Assembly (NCBI RefSeq): GCF_002896875.1
Contig: NZ_CP023278.1
Coordinates: 496,001 to 560,000, forward strand
Source of the DNA: Nostoc sp. CENA543
GTDB taxonomy: Bacteria; Cyanobacteriota; Cyanobacteriia; Cyanobacteriales; Nostocaceae
Direction of reading: 5' to 3'
Length of the DNA stretch: 64,000 nt
Positions within the stretch are counted from its first letter, which is position 1, and each line of letters begins with the position of its first letter. The notes under the pieces were generated by a model, which was not told the origin of the DNA, ran no database searches, and saw only the letters and a list, made by a program, of their open reading frames with translations. The position numbers were made by a program, and so were the translations under genes. Below, piece by piece: positions 23,960-33,012 of the stretch.

Positions 23960-26020
23960 CTACATTCCTACTGTCTGTGCTTCTTGATAAATTATCTCTT
24001 GGAACTGAATCACATCTTTTTGGGGATCGGCAATACTTACCTTGACTAGTACCGGTTCACCTAATCTGACTGTCCGCCGGAATACCATCGGTAATTGCAA
24101 GCCTAAATCTTCCAGCAATATCAGTGCTAAGTTGCTATCTTCTCTGAGCCACATTAACACTGTAGCTTCCCAAACTTGTTCAGGGTGACGACGTAAATAT
24201 TCTAATGCCCAGTATCTATTGGTTTGCCGTTCTACCATTGTCACTTCTTGGGTGGTGCTGGTAACGGTCATCATTACTTCTTTGAGTTGTTCAGCACTAA
24301 AGGGTGGAACTTCTCCTCGCAAATGGGCTTTGAGTTGGAAGTGGGTGAGTAAGTCACTGTAACGCCGAATGGGGGATGTGGCTTGGGTGTAGGTATCTAA
24401 CCCTAAACCAGCGTGACGCACTGGCGTAATACTCATTTCACTCTTGGGCATACAACGCCGCATGGCGCAGGCGCGGACAAATCCGGCTGGCAGTCGGAGT
24501 AATTCTTCTTCTGGGGGCAATTCCGGCTGGGGTTGACCCCGAAATGGTAGGGGAATCTTGTGTTCCTGTCCGTAACGGGCGGCGACTTCCCCAGCCAGAA
24601 TCATCATTTCTGCTACTAGTTGCCGCGATCGCGAATCATCTAAAATATCAATACTAATGTCATCATTTTTGACTTTAATCATCGCCTCCGGCATATTGAT
24701 GCTGATCGCGCCTTGATTGTAACGCCAAGCTTTGCGTTTAGTTGCCCAAGCTGCGATCGCCGCAATTTCCGGTTCTGCTTGTACCCCTAATTCCAACATC
24801 TCATCTACATCTTCGTAGGTGAGGCGATAGGTGGGTTTAATTAAACTGGGATGAATAGTATAATCTGCTACTGCCCCATTTTCATCTAAAATTACCCCAA
24901 AACTTAAAGCACAGCAAACTTTTCCCTGTACCAAACTCATTGGCCCAGTTGCCAAAATTTCGGGAAACATGGGAACCATCCCTGTCGGTAAGTATACGGT
25001 GCTACCGCGCTTCCTGGCTTCTAGGTCTAAGTCGTCTTCTGGTGCTAACCAACGGGTGGGATCAGCAATATGCACCCACAGCCTGTCTTGACCATCTGGT
25101 AGTTGTTCCCAACTCAGTCCGTCGTCGATTTCTGTGGTGCTTTCATCATCTATGGTATAGACTTTCAGACGGGTCAAATCTAGGCGATTTGTATCTGAGT
25201 CTGTGGGCTGATCATCCAAACGCTGTTGTGCCACTTCTAAAACCTTGCTAGGAAACTGGACGGGAATAGCAGAACGACGCAGGAACAAATTCTCATTTGC
25301 ACTCCACCATTTCAAATCTACCAATAATTGAAATGCGCCTGGAGGGGTGGCGGGTCGCCCCAACAGATTCATTGTCTCTAAAACTGGGGCTGGTGGAGGA
25401 TAGGCGCGGGCTAGGGAGTCATAGTTTACACCCATTCTGACAATATCCGCCAACAGGGCTGCATATTTTTCTAGCCCTTCGAGGCGTTGACGGTCGTGAC
25501 GTTGCCATTCGACTGTTTCACCCTGGAGTGCTTGTTCTACACGAACTAAGAATTCCTGCTGTTCCCTAGCTTTGAGGGCTTCTACTTCTATTTGGTGTTT
25601 GCGTTCTGCTACTTGTGCCGTCGTTCTTGGCTCATAAGCATCGCCTTTTTGTTTGAAGTAGAGTTTATCGTCTGATAGTAAACAGTGGGCGGCGTAACAA
25701 GGGGCGGAATCTGATTCCGAAAACAGCAGATTGGCCATTTGCGCCGGTGTGACTGTTTCCCCTTCTTCCACCAATAATTCCCACGCTACTTCTAAGCTTG
25801 AGGGGTCTAAATAGGGCTTGACCTCTGCTAGAAAAGCCGGAATATCAGATGATTTGTAAGTTTTACCGTTAACTGTATAGGTAATTTGTCTAGGCGCGAG
25901 GCTGTGGGATTGACCACGTTCATCTACCACAAACCAACGGGTCTTTCCGTCTGGACGGTCTATCACGCCCAAACGGCGATCGCCTTGAACCCGAAATTCA
26001 ACTAGCGTCCCCTTCTCCAC
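23960..26020 (-). CDS. RNase II/R-family 3'-5' exoribonuclease
   Basis: 686 residues. N-terminal RNA-binding beta region (LVEFRVQGDRRLGVIDRPDG), a helical linker, then the RNB catalytic domain from about residue 290. The active-site motif is YTIDDESTTEIDDGLSW with the clustered Asp residues that bind Mg2+, followed by LWVHIADPTRWL and STVYLPTGMVPMFPE. The C-terminal part contains YTQATSPIRRYSDLLTHFQL and a short S1-like end. It degrades RNA processively from the 3' end. It follows rpsR and rpmG on the same strand, an arrangement shared by cyanobacterial relatives, and may be cotranscribed across a 389-bp spacer. Confidence 0.9.
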   Translation of the reverse strand: MEKGTLVEFRVQGDRRLGVIDRPDGKTRWFVVDERGQSHSLAPRQITYTVNGKTYKSSDIPAFLAEVKPYLDPSSLEVAWELLVEEGETVTPAQMANLLFSESDSAPCYAAHCLLSDDKLYFKQKGDAYEPRTTAQVAERKHQIEVEALKAREQQEFLVRVEQALQGETVEWQRHDRQRLEGLEKYAALLADIVRMGVNYDSLARAYPPPAPVLETMNLLGRPATPPGAFQLLVDLKWWSANENLFLRRSAIPVQFPSKVLEVAQQRLDDQPTDSDTNRLDLTRLKVYTIDDESTTEIDDGLSWEQLPDGQDRLWVHIADPTRWLAPEDDLDLEARKRGSTVYLPTGMVPMFPEILATGPMSLVQGKVCCALSFGVILDENGAVADYTIHPSLIKPTYRLTYEDVDEMLELGVQAEPEIAAIAAWATKRKAWRYNQGAISINMPEAMIKVKNDDISIDILDDSRSRQLVAEMMILAGEVAARYGQEHKIPLPFRGQPQPELPPEEELLRLPAGFVRACAMRRCMPKSEMSITPVRHAGLGLDTYTQATSPIRRYSDLLTHFQLKAHLRGEVPPFSAEQLKEVMMTVTSTTQEVTMVERQTNRYWALEYLRRHPEQVWEATVLMWLREDSNLALILLEDLGLQLPMVFRRTVRLGEPVLVKVSIADPQKDVIQFQEIIYQEAQTVGM

Positions 26021-26409
26021 AACTCTCGCAATTATTAATGGTTAACAAATAGATTTTAGATTTTAGAGTTAAATAATGGCTACTAATTCCAAAATCTGAG
26101 GATTTTTACTGTAGAACAAAATTTTAGCACTGACCTTGGCAATTTTAGATTTTGGACTTGGCGAAAAGTTCTGTAGGCGGTGAACCACTTGCAATAGACG
26201 GCTTTCCCGGCATAAGCAAAGGGTTGTCCCGCCGTAGTCAACTTTTCAAGACAGATTTTGGATTGGTTTTTCCTTACTAATTCTGCTTGGAAATTGGGCG
26301 TAATCAAGTCTAAAATCAACTCAAAACCCTTATCTAGTCAATCCAAAAGACGCTCGTGCGCCGCTAACGCCGCGCTATCACAAATCTCAAATCCCAAATT
26401 GCTGGGGGT
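26021..26409. other. Intergenic region with repeat element between rpsR and the exoribonuclease gene
   Basis: No supported gene (a 78-codon frame on the minus strand lies wholly inside repeats). Holds the TTTTAGATT-flanked inverted repeat (26141-26265). Confidence 0.55.
26141..26265. repeat. TTTTAGATT-flanked imperfect inverted repeat
   Basis: The arms at 26163-26180 (GAAAAGTTCTGTAGGCGG) and 26230-26248 are imperfect reverse complements. The outer flanks AATTTTAGATTTTGGA and CAGATTTTGGATTGG resemble the flanks of the palindrome at 12831-12870. Probably the same dispersed family with a longer core. Confidence 0.55.
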
Positions 26410-26625
26410 TTAGCCTTCCGCATTGATAAATGGCAACAAAGCCACAATCCGCGCCCGTTTAATTGCTAATGTCAATTCCCGTTGTTGTTGACAGGTCAAG
26501 CCTGTAATCCGACGGGGTAATATTTTACCACGCTCGGTGATAAACTTCCGTAATAAATCTACATCTTTGTAATCAATTGGTTCTCCAGGCTTAATTGGAG
26601 ACAAACGCCGACGGTAATAACTCAT
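26410..26625 (-). CDS. rpsR: 30S ribosomal protein S18
   Basis: 71 residues, usual length for cyanobacterial S18. [20 protein letters not shown] and the [20 protein letters not shown] segment are diagnostic. Binds S6 and 16S rRNA in the small-subunit platform. It starts 2 bp after the rpmG stop, so they form an operon, with the exoribonuclease gene downstream. Confidence 0.97.
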   Translation of the reverse strand: MSYYRRRLSPIKPGEPIDYKDVDLLRKFITERGKILPRRITGLTCQQQRELTLAIKRARIVALLPFINAEG

Positions 26626-26627
26626 CT

Positions 26628-26822
26628 TTATTTAATTTCCTTGTGAACGGTATGTTTATTGCAGTGGGTACAGAACTTGTTTAGTTCTAAGCGGTTGGTG
26701 GTGTTGCGACGGTTCTTAGTGGTTGTATACCGTGAAACACCGGGCGATCGCTTATCTGGATTTGTACGACACTCAGTACACTCTAGTGTCACTATTATGC
26801 GGACACCTTTACTCTTTGCCAT
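26628..26822 (-). CDS. rpmG: 50S ribosomal protein L33
   Basis: 64 residues. [13 protein letters not shown], the [15 protein letters not shown] core and [12 protein letters not shown] are diagnostic. Both CxxC pairs are present, so this is the zinc-binding (C+) form. First gene of the rpmG-rpsR operon. Confidence 0.97.
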   Translation of the reverse strand: MAKSKGVRIIVTLECTECRTNPDKRSPGVSRYTTTKNRRNTTNRLELNKFCTHCNKHTVHKEIK

Positions 26823-26865
26823 AATCTTACAAACGCTAAAGCCTGAAGAGAATTAACACAAATTA

Positions 26866-27423
26866 CTATCTTCTCACATTCCGGCGCAAAGTTCCAACTA
26901 TTCGTTTGATTTTTATATCTAACGAATAGCCCCGACGCGACGAAACCATGAAAGTTTTAGCATAACGGTCATGGAGAGCTTGCCGCATCTGGGTATCAGA
27001 TAAAGCAGCACCACAATCGATAGCCAAGGGAATAACTAGCAGTATAGCAGTGGGATTGGCGCGCAAATTGCCCAAGGCAATAGACACCAAAATTGCACCA
27101 AAGCCAATTATAGCTTCTCTTTGTAAGAGTGCTAGCAACTGAGGAATTCTGCCGATAACTTCGCCGTTCTGCACTTCTAAAATTTTCAAGTCAAACGCCC
27201 ACCGCCCCAAACTTTGTCCTTGATTGTTATACGCCACTAACACCCGCACAATCAGCCAACCGGAGATAAACACAAAGATTTGCAGGAATTGAATCCCGGC
27301 TTGATTACTGTTAAAAAAAGCACTGACTAGCCAAACAACGATAAAATCTAATCCCAAAGCCATAGCACGCCGACTAATTTCAGCTTTAGGATAATGTTTT
27401 TGGGGAACTCGTTCGATAGTCAT
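26866..27423 (-). CDS. RDD family membrane protein
   Basis: 185 residues. EISRRAMALGLDFIVVWLVS corresponds to the R..D of the first RDD helix, and NQGQSLGRWAFDLKIL to the conserved GxSxGxxxxxLK segment after the second. About three to four hydrophobic helices (30-45, 48-65, 105-120, 128-142). Function of RDD proteins is generally unknown; transport is suggested. The basic C-terminus (RRGYSLDIKIKRIVGTLRRN) is probably cytoplasmic. Located 43 bp upstream of rpmG on the same strand. Confidence 0.85.
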   Translation of the reverse strand: MTIERVPQKHYPKAEISRRAMALGLDFIVVWLVSAFFNSNQAGIQFLQIFVFISGWLIVRVLVAYNNQGQSLGRWAFDLKILEVQNGEVIGRIPQLLALLQREAIIGFGAILVSIALGNLRANPTAILLVIPLAIDCGAALSDTQMRQALHDRYAKTFMVSSRRGYSLDIKIKRIVGTLRRNVRR

Positions 27424-27624
27424 AAAAATGGGAATGGGGAATGGGGGACGGGAGATAAAAATAATTTTCCTCTGTTTTTTGTGGTTTTATCTGCTCCTGT
27501 AATTTTCTCTATTTAAGTAAATTTATCTAAAAATTTCTACTTAAAATATGCCCTAAGAACGTTCAGGAAATGCTCTGTTGTGCTTTAAAGTGGAGAAATT
27601 CAGTGTGTACAAACTAAAGCTAGA

Positions 27625-30600
27625 ATGATTAGACTCAAAACAGCCTGGTATTCCCTGAGATACGATTTTCTAGCAATCTTGTTTGTTGTCTTGGCGGCAT
27701 TGTTGACTGCTGCTCTGAACCCTTTTTCTAAATATCCTTTACTTGCTTTTTTTTATGCAGCTGTTGTCTTGAGTGCTTGGTATGGTGGCACTCGTTCTGG
27801 CATAGTGGCGACTATATCGTCTTATCTGATATTCAACTATTTTTTTACTCCTCCATTTTATTCGTTGGGATTGAAGAGTGTTGATGAAATTATCCGTTTT
27901 ACGGTCTTTGTCTTGGTTTCTTTGCTGATTGGTTCGTTAAATGCGAACTTAAAAACTACTAGGCAAAAACTGGAAAGGCAGGTACAAGTATTAGGCGAAA
28001 GTGAAACAAGATACAGAGCATTAACCGAAAATATTCCCCAGATTATCTGGTTTGCTGATGCTGATGGAGCTATTGAATACTTGAACCAAACTTGGTACGA
28101 TTACACTGGATTGTCATATATAAATTCTCTAGGTTGGAAGTGGCAGCAAGTAATTCATCCAGAGGATCTGCCATTTGTATTACAGCAATGGGCTAGTGCT
28201 GTAGAGCAAGGAAATCTTTTAGAAATAGAATCTCGCCTCAAGGGCAAAGATGGTGACTACCATTGGCATATTACTCGCGCTGTGCCTGTATTGGATGGTA
28301 AGGGAGTTATTCAGCGTTGGTTTGGCAGTACCACTGACATTCACGAGCAGAAACAAATACAACAAATTCTTTATCAGCAAGAACAAGAACGTAGTCGTTT
28401 ACTGCTAGAGCTAGAAGAAAAGCAACAACGTCTGCAAGCGGTTTTAGAACAGATGCCGGCAGGCTTAATTATCGCAGACATATCAGGTAAGTTGCTGCTT
28501 GGTAATCCCCAAGTAGAGCAGATTTGGCGACGTTCGTTTTTGGCTGTGGAAAGTATTGAGCAGTATCGAGAATATCAAGGTTTTCACTTAGATGGTCGTC
28601 CCTATAGTCCCCATGAGTGGCCGTTGGCTCGTTCTATCAGTACAGGTGAGGTGGTTGTCAATGAAGAAATCAAGTTTCTGCGGGGAGATGGGACAAAGGG
28701 TTGGATGCTAGTCAACTCTGCTCCCATTCTTGATAGCAAAGGAGAGATTACGGCCGGGATGGTAACTTTTCATGATATTACGGAACGCAAACAAGTGCAG
28801 GAAGCGTTGCGAGAGAGTGAAGAGCGTTTTCGGCAAATGGCAGAGACCATAGATGATGTATTTTGGGTGAGTACGATTATTCCAGGAGATTACCAAGTCC
28901 TCTACGTTAGCCCAGCCTATGCAACTCTTTGGGGTCATCCTTGCGAGAGTTTGTATAGCAATCCCTATGGGTGGGTAGAGTCTATACATCCTGAAGATCA
29001 GCCACGAGTGAGGGAAGAGTTTTTTGAGCGATCGCTACACAGCAATAAAGATGTAGAATATCGCATAGTGCGACCTGATGGCTCAATTCGTTGGATACGC
29101 GATCGCTCTTTCCCCATACTAGACGCAAATGGCAAAATATACCGCCAAGTAGGCGTAGCAGAAGATATCACCGACCGCAAACAAACAGAAATTGCTTTCA
29201 AAGAGAGTCAGGCTCTATTTGCTAGCTTTATGCAGCATATGCCAGGTAGTACATATATTAAAGACGCTCAGGGAAAATATGTATATGTAAATCAGGTGGG
29301 AGCTAACTTGGTAGGAAGGGAAATAGCTGGTGTAATTGGTAAGACAGATTTTGACCTCCTCTCAATTGCAGTGGCGCATAAAATATACGAATGCGATCGC
29401 GCTATCCTCCAAAATAATCAACCAGTAGAATTACAAGAAAGTTTTCCTCAAGGTAATGCAGAACGCCATTTTGTAACGTATAAATTTCCCTTTATTGATG
29501 AAACTGGACGCAAAATGTTGGCGGGAATGTCCTTTGACGTTACTGAACAAAAACGTTTAGAAAAGGCTTTAAAGGTTAGTGAGACTAAATTTCAGCGTTT
29601 GGTTGATGCCAATATTATTGGTGTAGTTGTGGCTAACTCTACACACATTATTGAAGCCAATGATTTATTTTTGCAAATGCTGGGTTACACCCCAGATGAT
29701 GTGAAGAATGGAAATTTGCGGTGGCGGGATATAACTCCGCCAGAATATTGGCACTTAGATGAACAGGGCGTGGTAGAGTTACAAACTACAGGCAAATGTA
29801 CACCCTTTATTAAAGAATATATTCGCCAAGATGGGAGTCGAGTCCCCATTTTGTTGGGAGCGACAATCTTGGAGGAATGTCCCCTAACTTGGTTATGTTT
29901 TGTGCTGGATCTGACTCCACAGCAGCAAGCAGAAACGGCACTGCGTCAAAGTGAAGAACGATTCCGCTTGGCAGCACAGGCTGTAGCTGGGATTGTGTAT
30001 GATTGGAATCTGCAAACAGGTTTTGTTTACCGTTCTGAAGGTTTGTATAGGGTAGTTGGGTATCATCCTGAAGAAGTTCCCCAAACAGAAACTTGGTGGG
30101 CAGAACGTGTTCATCCAGAGGATTTGGCTGCGTGTCAACCAATTTGGCTGGCTATTTCGACTGGAAACCACGATCGCTATAGTGTAGAGTACCGAGTCCG
30201 CCATCAAGATGGTCACTGGGTTTATCTTTGGGATCAAGGATACATGATCCGTGACCAGGATGGGCGCATAGTGCGAGTAGTTGGCTCTAGTACAGATATT
30301 AGCGATCGCAAACGAGCCGAAGTCGAGCGCATGGAACTCTTAGCACGAGAACAATTAGCACGCACAAAAGCAGAAGAAGCTAACCGGATTAAAGACGAAT
30401 TTTTAGCCGTTTTATCTCATGAATTGCGATCGCCACTTAACCCGATTTTAGGTTGGTCAAAACTCCTGCGTTCTCGTCAACTCGACCAAGCAACTGTCAA
30501 AAATGCTTTGGAAACCATTGAGCGCAATGCCAAACTGCAAACTAAGTTAATTGACGATTTGCTCGATGTTTCTCGCATTCTACGGGGTAAATTAACCCTC

Positions 30601-31497
30601 AAAACTAACCCAGTTAACTTAGTTTCTATTATTGCAGACGCTTTAGAAACAGTCCGCTTGGCGGCGGAAGCTAAATCCCTTGAGATCCAGACTCTTGTTG
30701 ATGATGTCGGTATAGTCTTGGGAGATGCAGCCAGATTGCAGCAGGTGGTGTGGAATTTGTTATCCAACGCCGTCAAATTCACTCCATCAGGCGGCGAAAT
30801 TATCATTAAATTAACCAAGATAGACTCTCAAGCACAGCTACAAGTGATTGATACTGGCATTGGCATAGATTCTCAGTTTTTACCCCACATTTTTGATTAT
30901 TTTCGCCAAGCCGATAGCAGTATTACGAGAAATTTTGGTGGCTTAGGATTAGGACTGGCGATTGTACGTCATTTGGTGGAATTACATGGCGGTACAATCA
31001 TCGCCGAAAGTTCAGGTCAGGGGCAAGGCGCAAAATTTACAGTCCAATTACCACTCCAGGAGCAAAATAATACAGAGAAACTGGAAAACCAAGACAGTGA
31101 TTTTACAGCTTTGTGTCTCGCAAATGTGCGAATTATCACTGTGGATGATGACGCTGACACCCGTGATTATATTACCTGTGCTTTAAAACAAGCTGGGGCT
31201 GAGGTTTTAGTTGCAACCTCCGCCGCCGAAGTGCTGGAAATCATCCGCCAATCCCAGATAGATATTTTACTCGCTGATATTGGAATGCCAGATATTGATG
31301 GATACAGTTTAATGCGTCAGATTCGAGAACTACCGCCGGCACAGGGGGGAAATATTCCCGCGATCGCCCTCACTGCCTACACTAGAGAAAGTGATCAACA
31401 GCAAGCAATATTAGCTGGTTTTCAACAGCATATATCCAAACCAGTTGATCCCTTTGAACTAGCGCAAGTCATTGCCAATTTACTCAGACAAAAGTGA
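27625..31497 (+). CDS. Hybrid sensor histidine kinase: DUF4118 membrane domain, six PAS units, HisKA, HATPase, REC
   Basis: 1290 residues. Residues about 10-110: KdpD-type DUF4118 membrane domain (four helices, GTRSGIVATISSYLIFNYFF). Six PAS/PAC units follow (about 125-245, 270-390, 395-520, 525-645, 650-770, 775-900). The phosphoacceptor helix has FLAVLSHELRSPLNPILGWS near 925; the HATPase domain runs about 1030-1145 with DTGIGID and GGLGLGLAIV. The receiver domain (about 1168-1285) has VDDDADTRDY, ILLADIGMPDIDGY and KPVDPFE, so phosphotransfer to Asp is possible in cis. The stop codon overlaps the region before moeA by a few bases, yet the two have no obvious functional link. Confidence 0.92.
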   Translation: MIRLKTAWYSLRYDFLAILFVVLAALLTAALNPFSKYPLLAFFYAAVVLSAWYGGTRSGIVATISSYLIFNYFFTPPFYSLGLKSVDEIIRFTVFVLVSLLIGSLNANLKTTRQKLERQVQVLGESETRYRALTENIPQIIWFADADGAIEYLNQTWYDYTGLSYINSLGWKWQQVIHPEDLPFVLQQWASAVEQGNLLEIESRLKGKDGDYHWHITRAVPVLDGKGVIQRWFGSTTDIHEQKQIQQILYQQEQERSRLLLELEEKQQRLQAVLEQMPAGLIIADISGKLLLGNPQVEQIWRRSFLAVESIEQYREYQGFHLDGRPYSPHEWPLARSISTGEVVVNEEIKFLRGDGTKGWMLVNSAPILDSKGEITAGMVTFHDITERKQVQEALRESEERFRQMAETIDDVFWVSTIIPGDYQVLYVSPAYATLWGHPCESLYSNPYGWVESIHPEDQPRVREEFFERSLHSNKDVEYRIVRPDGSIRWIRDRSFPILDANGKIYRQVGVAEDITDRKQTEIAFKESQALFASFMQHMPGSTYIKDAQGKYVYVNQVGANLVGREIAGVIGKTDFDLLSIAVAHKIYECDRAILQNNQPVELQESFPQGNAERHFVTYKFPFIDETGRKMLAGMSFDVTEQKRLEKALKVSETKFQRLVDANIIGVVVANSTHIIEANDLFLQMLGYTPDDVKNGNLRWRDITPPEYWHLDEQGVVELQTTGKCTPFIKEYIRQDGSRVPILLGATILEECPLTWLCFVLDLTPQQQAETALRQSEERFRLAAQAVAGIVYDWNLQTGFVYRSEGLYRVVGYHPEEVPQTETWWAERVHPEDLAACQPIWLAISTGNHDRYSVEYRVRHQDGHWVYLWDQGYMIRDQDGRIVRVVGSSTDISDRKRAEVERMELLAREQLARTKAEEANRIKDEFLAVLSHELRSPLNPILGWSKLLRSRQLDQATVKNALETIERNAKLQTKLIDDLLDVSRILRGKLTLKTNPVNLVSIIADALETVRLAAEAKSLEIQTLVDDVGIVLGDAARLQQVVWNLLSNAVKFTPSGGEIIIKLTKIDSQAQLQVIDTGIGIDSQFLPHIFDYFRQADSSITRNFGGLGLGLAIVRHLVELHGGTIIAESSGQGQGAKFTVQLPLQEQNNTEKLENQDSDFTALCLANVRIITVDDDADTRDYITCALKQAGAEVLVATSAAEVLEIIRQSQIDILLADIGMPDIDGYSLMRQIRELPPAQGGNIPAIALTAYTRESDQQQAILAGFQQHISKPVDPFELAQVIANLLRQK

Positions 31498-31499
31498 AT

Positions 31500-32735
31500 A
31501 TGTTATCAGTCCAGGATGCAGCCAATATTATTTTTAATTTAGTCAAGCCTCTAAATCAGCAGCAAGATACAGAAGTTTTAGATTTATTCGCCGCCAATGG
31601 ACGCATTTTAGCCGCACCCGTCACTAGTCCCTTAGATTTTCCTCACTGGGATAATTCCGCAATGGATGGCTATGCGGTGCGTTATGCAGATGTCAAAAAC
31701 GCCAGTGCTGAACAGCCGGTGAATTTAGAAATTATCGCCGAAATTCCCGCAGGACAGCAACCACAATTTACCCTACAACCAGGACAAGCGGCGCGCATCT
31801 TTACCGGTGCAGTCATTCCCGACGGTGCAGATACCATCGTGATGCAAGAGAACACACGCCGAGAAAATCAGCAAGTGGCGATTCTCACCACACCCCAACT
31901 AGGGGAATTTGTCAGACGCAAAGCCTCATATTACCAAGCAGGGACACAATTATTACCAAGCGGTATCAAGTTAACGGCGGCGGAAATTGCTGTTTTAGCG
32001 GCATCTCAATGTTCTCCCGTCAGGGTTTACCGTCGTCTACGCGTGGCAATTTTATCTACAGGGAATGAATTAGTTACAGTCAACCAACCCCTACAACCAG
32101 GACAAATTGTTGATTCTAATCAGTATGCCTTAGCGGCTTTAGTCCAGCAAAGCGGCGCAGAACCAATATTATTCGGTATTGTTAGAGATCATCCAGAAGC
32201 TTTAGCAGAAACGATTAAACAAGCCATCACCCAAGCCGATATCGTCATTTCCTCCGGTGGTGTGTCTGTTGGTGATTATGACTACGTTGACAAAATTCTC
32301 ACTTCTCTAGGTGCAGAAATTCCCATCCGCGCCGTCGCCATACGTCCAGGAAAACCCCTTACAGTCGCCACATTCCCCAATTCCCCCACCATCTACTTTG
32401 GTTTACCAGGAAATCCGGCGGCGGTATTGGTGACATTTTGGCGATTTGTACAACCAGCAATGAGGAAATTAGCGGGATTAACTGGGGGTTGGGAAGCAGA
32501 ATTTGTACAAGTGCGATCCCATGACGAGTTGCGATCGGACGGGAAGCGCGAAACTTATATTTGGGGACGGTTGTATTTAATTGATGGTGTGTACGAATTT
32601 TATCAAGCGGGCGGTCGTCACAGTTCCGGTAATTTAATTAATTTAGCGCAAACTAATGCTTTAGCTGTGCTGCGGGTAGGGCAAACCTTAATTTCGCCAG
32701 GAGAACAAGTACAGGTTTTAAAACTATTCATGTAA
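31500..32735 (+). CDS. moeA: Molybdopterin molybdenumtransferase MoeA
   Basis: 411 residues from ATG 31500, the usual MoeA beginning (MLSVQDAANII). A GTG at 31494 would overlap the kinase stop by 4 bp and add two residues. Signatures: FPHWDNSAMDGYAVRYAD, GAVIPDGADTIVMQE, STGNELV, the MoaB/Mog-like SSGGVSVGDYDYV, and PGKPLTVA...YFGLPGNPAAVLVTF. It inserts molybdate into adenylylated molybdopterin to give the cofactor used by nitrate reductase. Translationally close to the hybrid kinase gene, so possibly cotranscribed. Confidence 0.95.
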   Translation: MLSVQDAANIIFNLVKPLNQQQDTEVLDLFAANGRILAAPVTSPLDFPHWDNSAMDGYAVRYADVKNASAEQPVNLEIIAEIPAGQQPQFTLQPGQAARIFTGAVIPDGADTIVMQENTRRENQQVAILTTPQLGEFVRRKASYYQAGTQLLPSGIKLTAAEIAVLAASQCSPVRVYRRLRVAILSTGNELVTVNQPLQPGQIVDSNQYALAALVQQSGAEPILFGIVRDHPEALAETIKQAITQADIVISSGGVSVGDYDYVDKILTSLGAEIPIRAVAIRPGKPLTVATFPNSPTIYFGLPGNPAAVLVTFWRFVQPAMRKLAGLTGGWEAEFVQVRSHDELRSDGKRETYIWGRLYLIDGVYEFYQAGGRHSSGNLINLAQTNALAVLRVGQTLISPGEQVQVLKLFM

Positions 32736-32756
32736 TTTTCGGAGCAGTTAAGGAAA

Positions 32757-33008
32757 ATGTTCGGACTAGATGATTTTGATATCAAGAAAACTCGATTTTA
32801 TGAAGAAGTTCGCGAAGAAGTTAGACAAGAACAGACTCAAGAAGTAGTAATGCGGCTACTAACACGAAGAATTGGTGTTGTTAGTCAGGAATTACAACAG
32901 CAGATTGGTAAGTTATCTATTGAACAATTAGAAAATCTGGCTGAAGCTTTGTTAGATTTTGCTACCGCATCTGATTTAGTGATTTGGTTGCAAAATCATC
33001 ATCCTTAA
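32757..33008 (+). CDS. DUF4351 protein, probable C-terminal remnant of an Rpn-type nuclease/transposase
   Basis: 83 residues. A charged helix (YEEVREEVRQEQTQEVVMR) leads into LLTRRIGVVSQELQQQIGKL, then LSIEQLENLAEALLDF, the DUF4351 pattern. In cyanobacteria this domain is normally the C-terminus of a PD-(D/E)XK Rpn/transposase-like protein of about 250-330 residues, which is missing here. The short N-terminus MFGLDDFDIKKTRFYEE matches the join region of such proteins, so this may be a 5'-truncated gene that kept a start codon. It starts 21 bp after moeA. Confidence 0.6.
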   Translation: MFGLDDFDIKKTRFYEEVREEVRQEQTQEVVMRLLTRRIGVVSQELQQQIGKLSIEQLENLAEALLDFATASDLVIWLQNHHP

Positions 33009-33012
33009 AGCT

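Noticed and set aside
26083-26319. 78-codon open frame on the minus strand upstream of the exoribonuclease gene
   Set aside because: Lies wholly within a dispersed inverted repeat; no family match.
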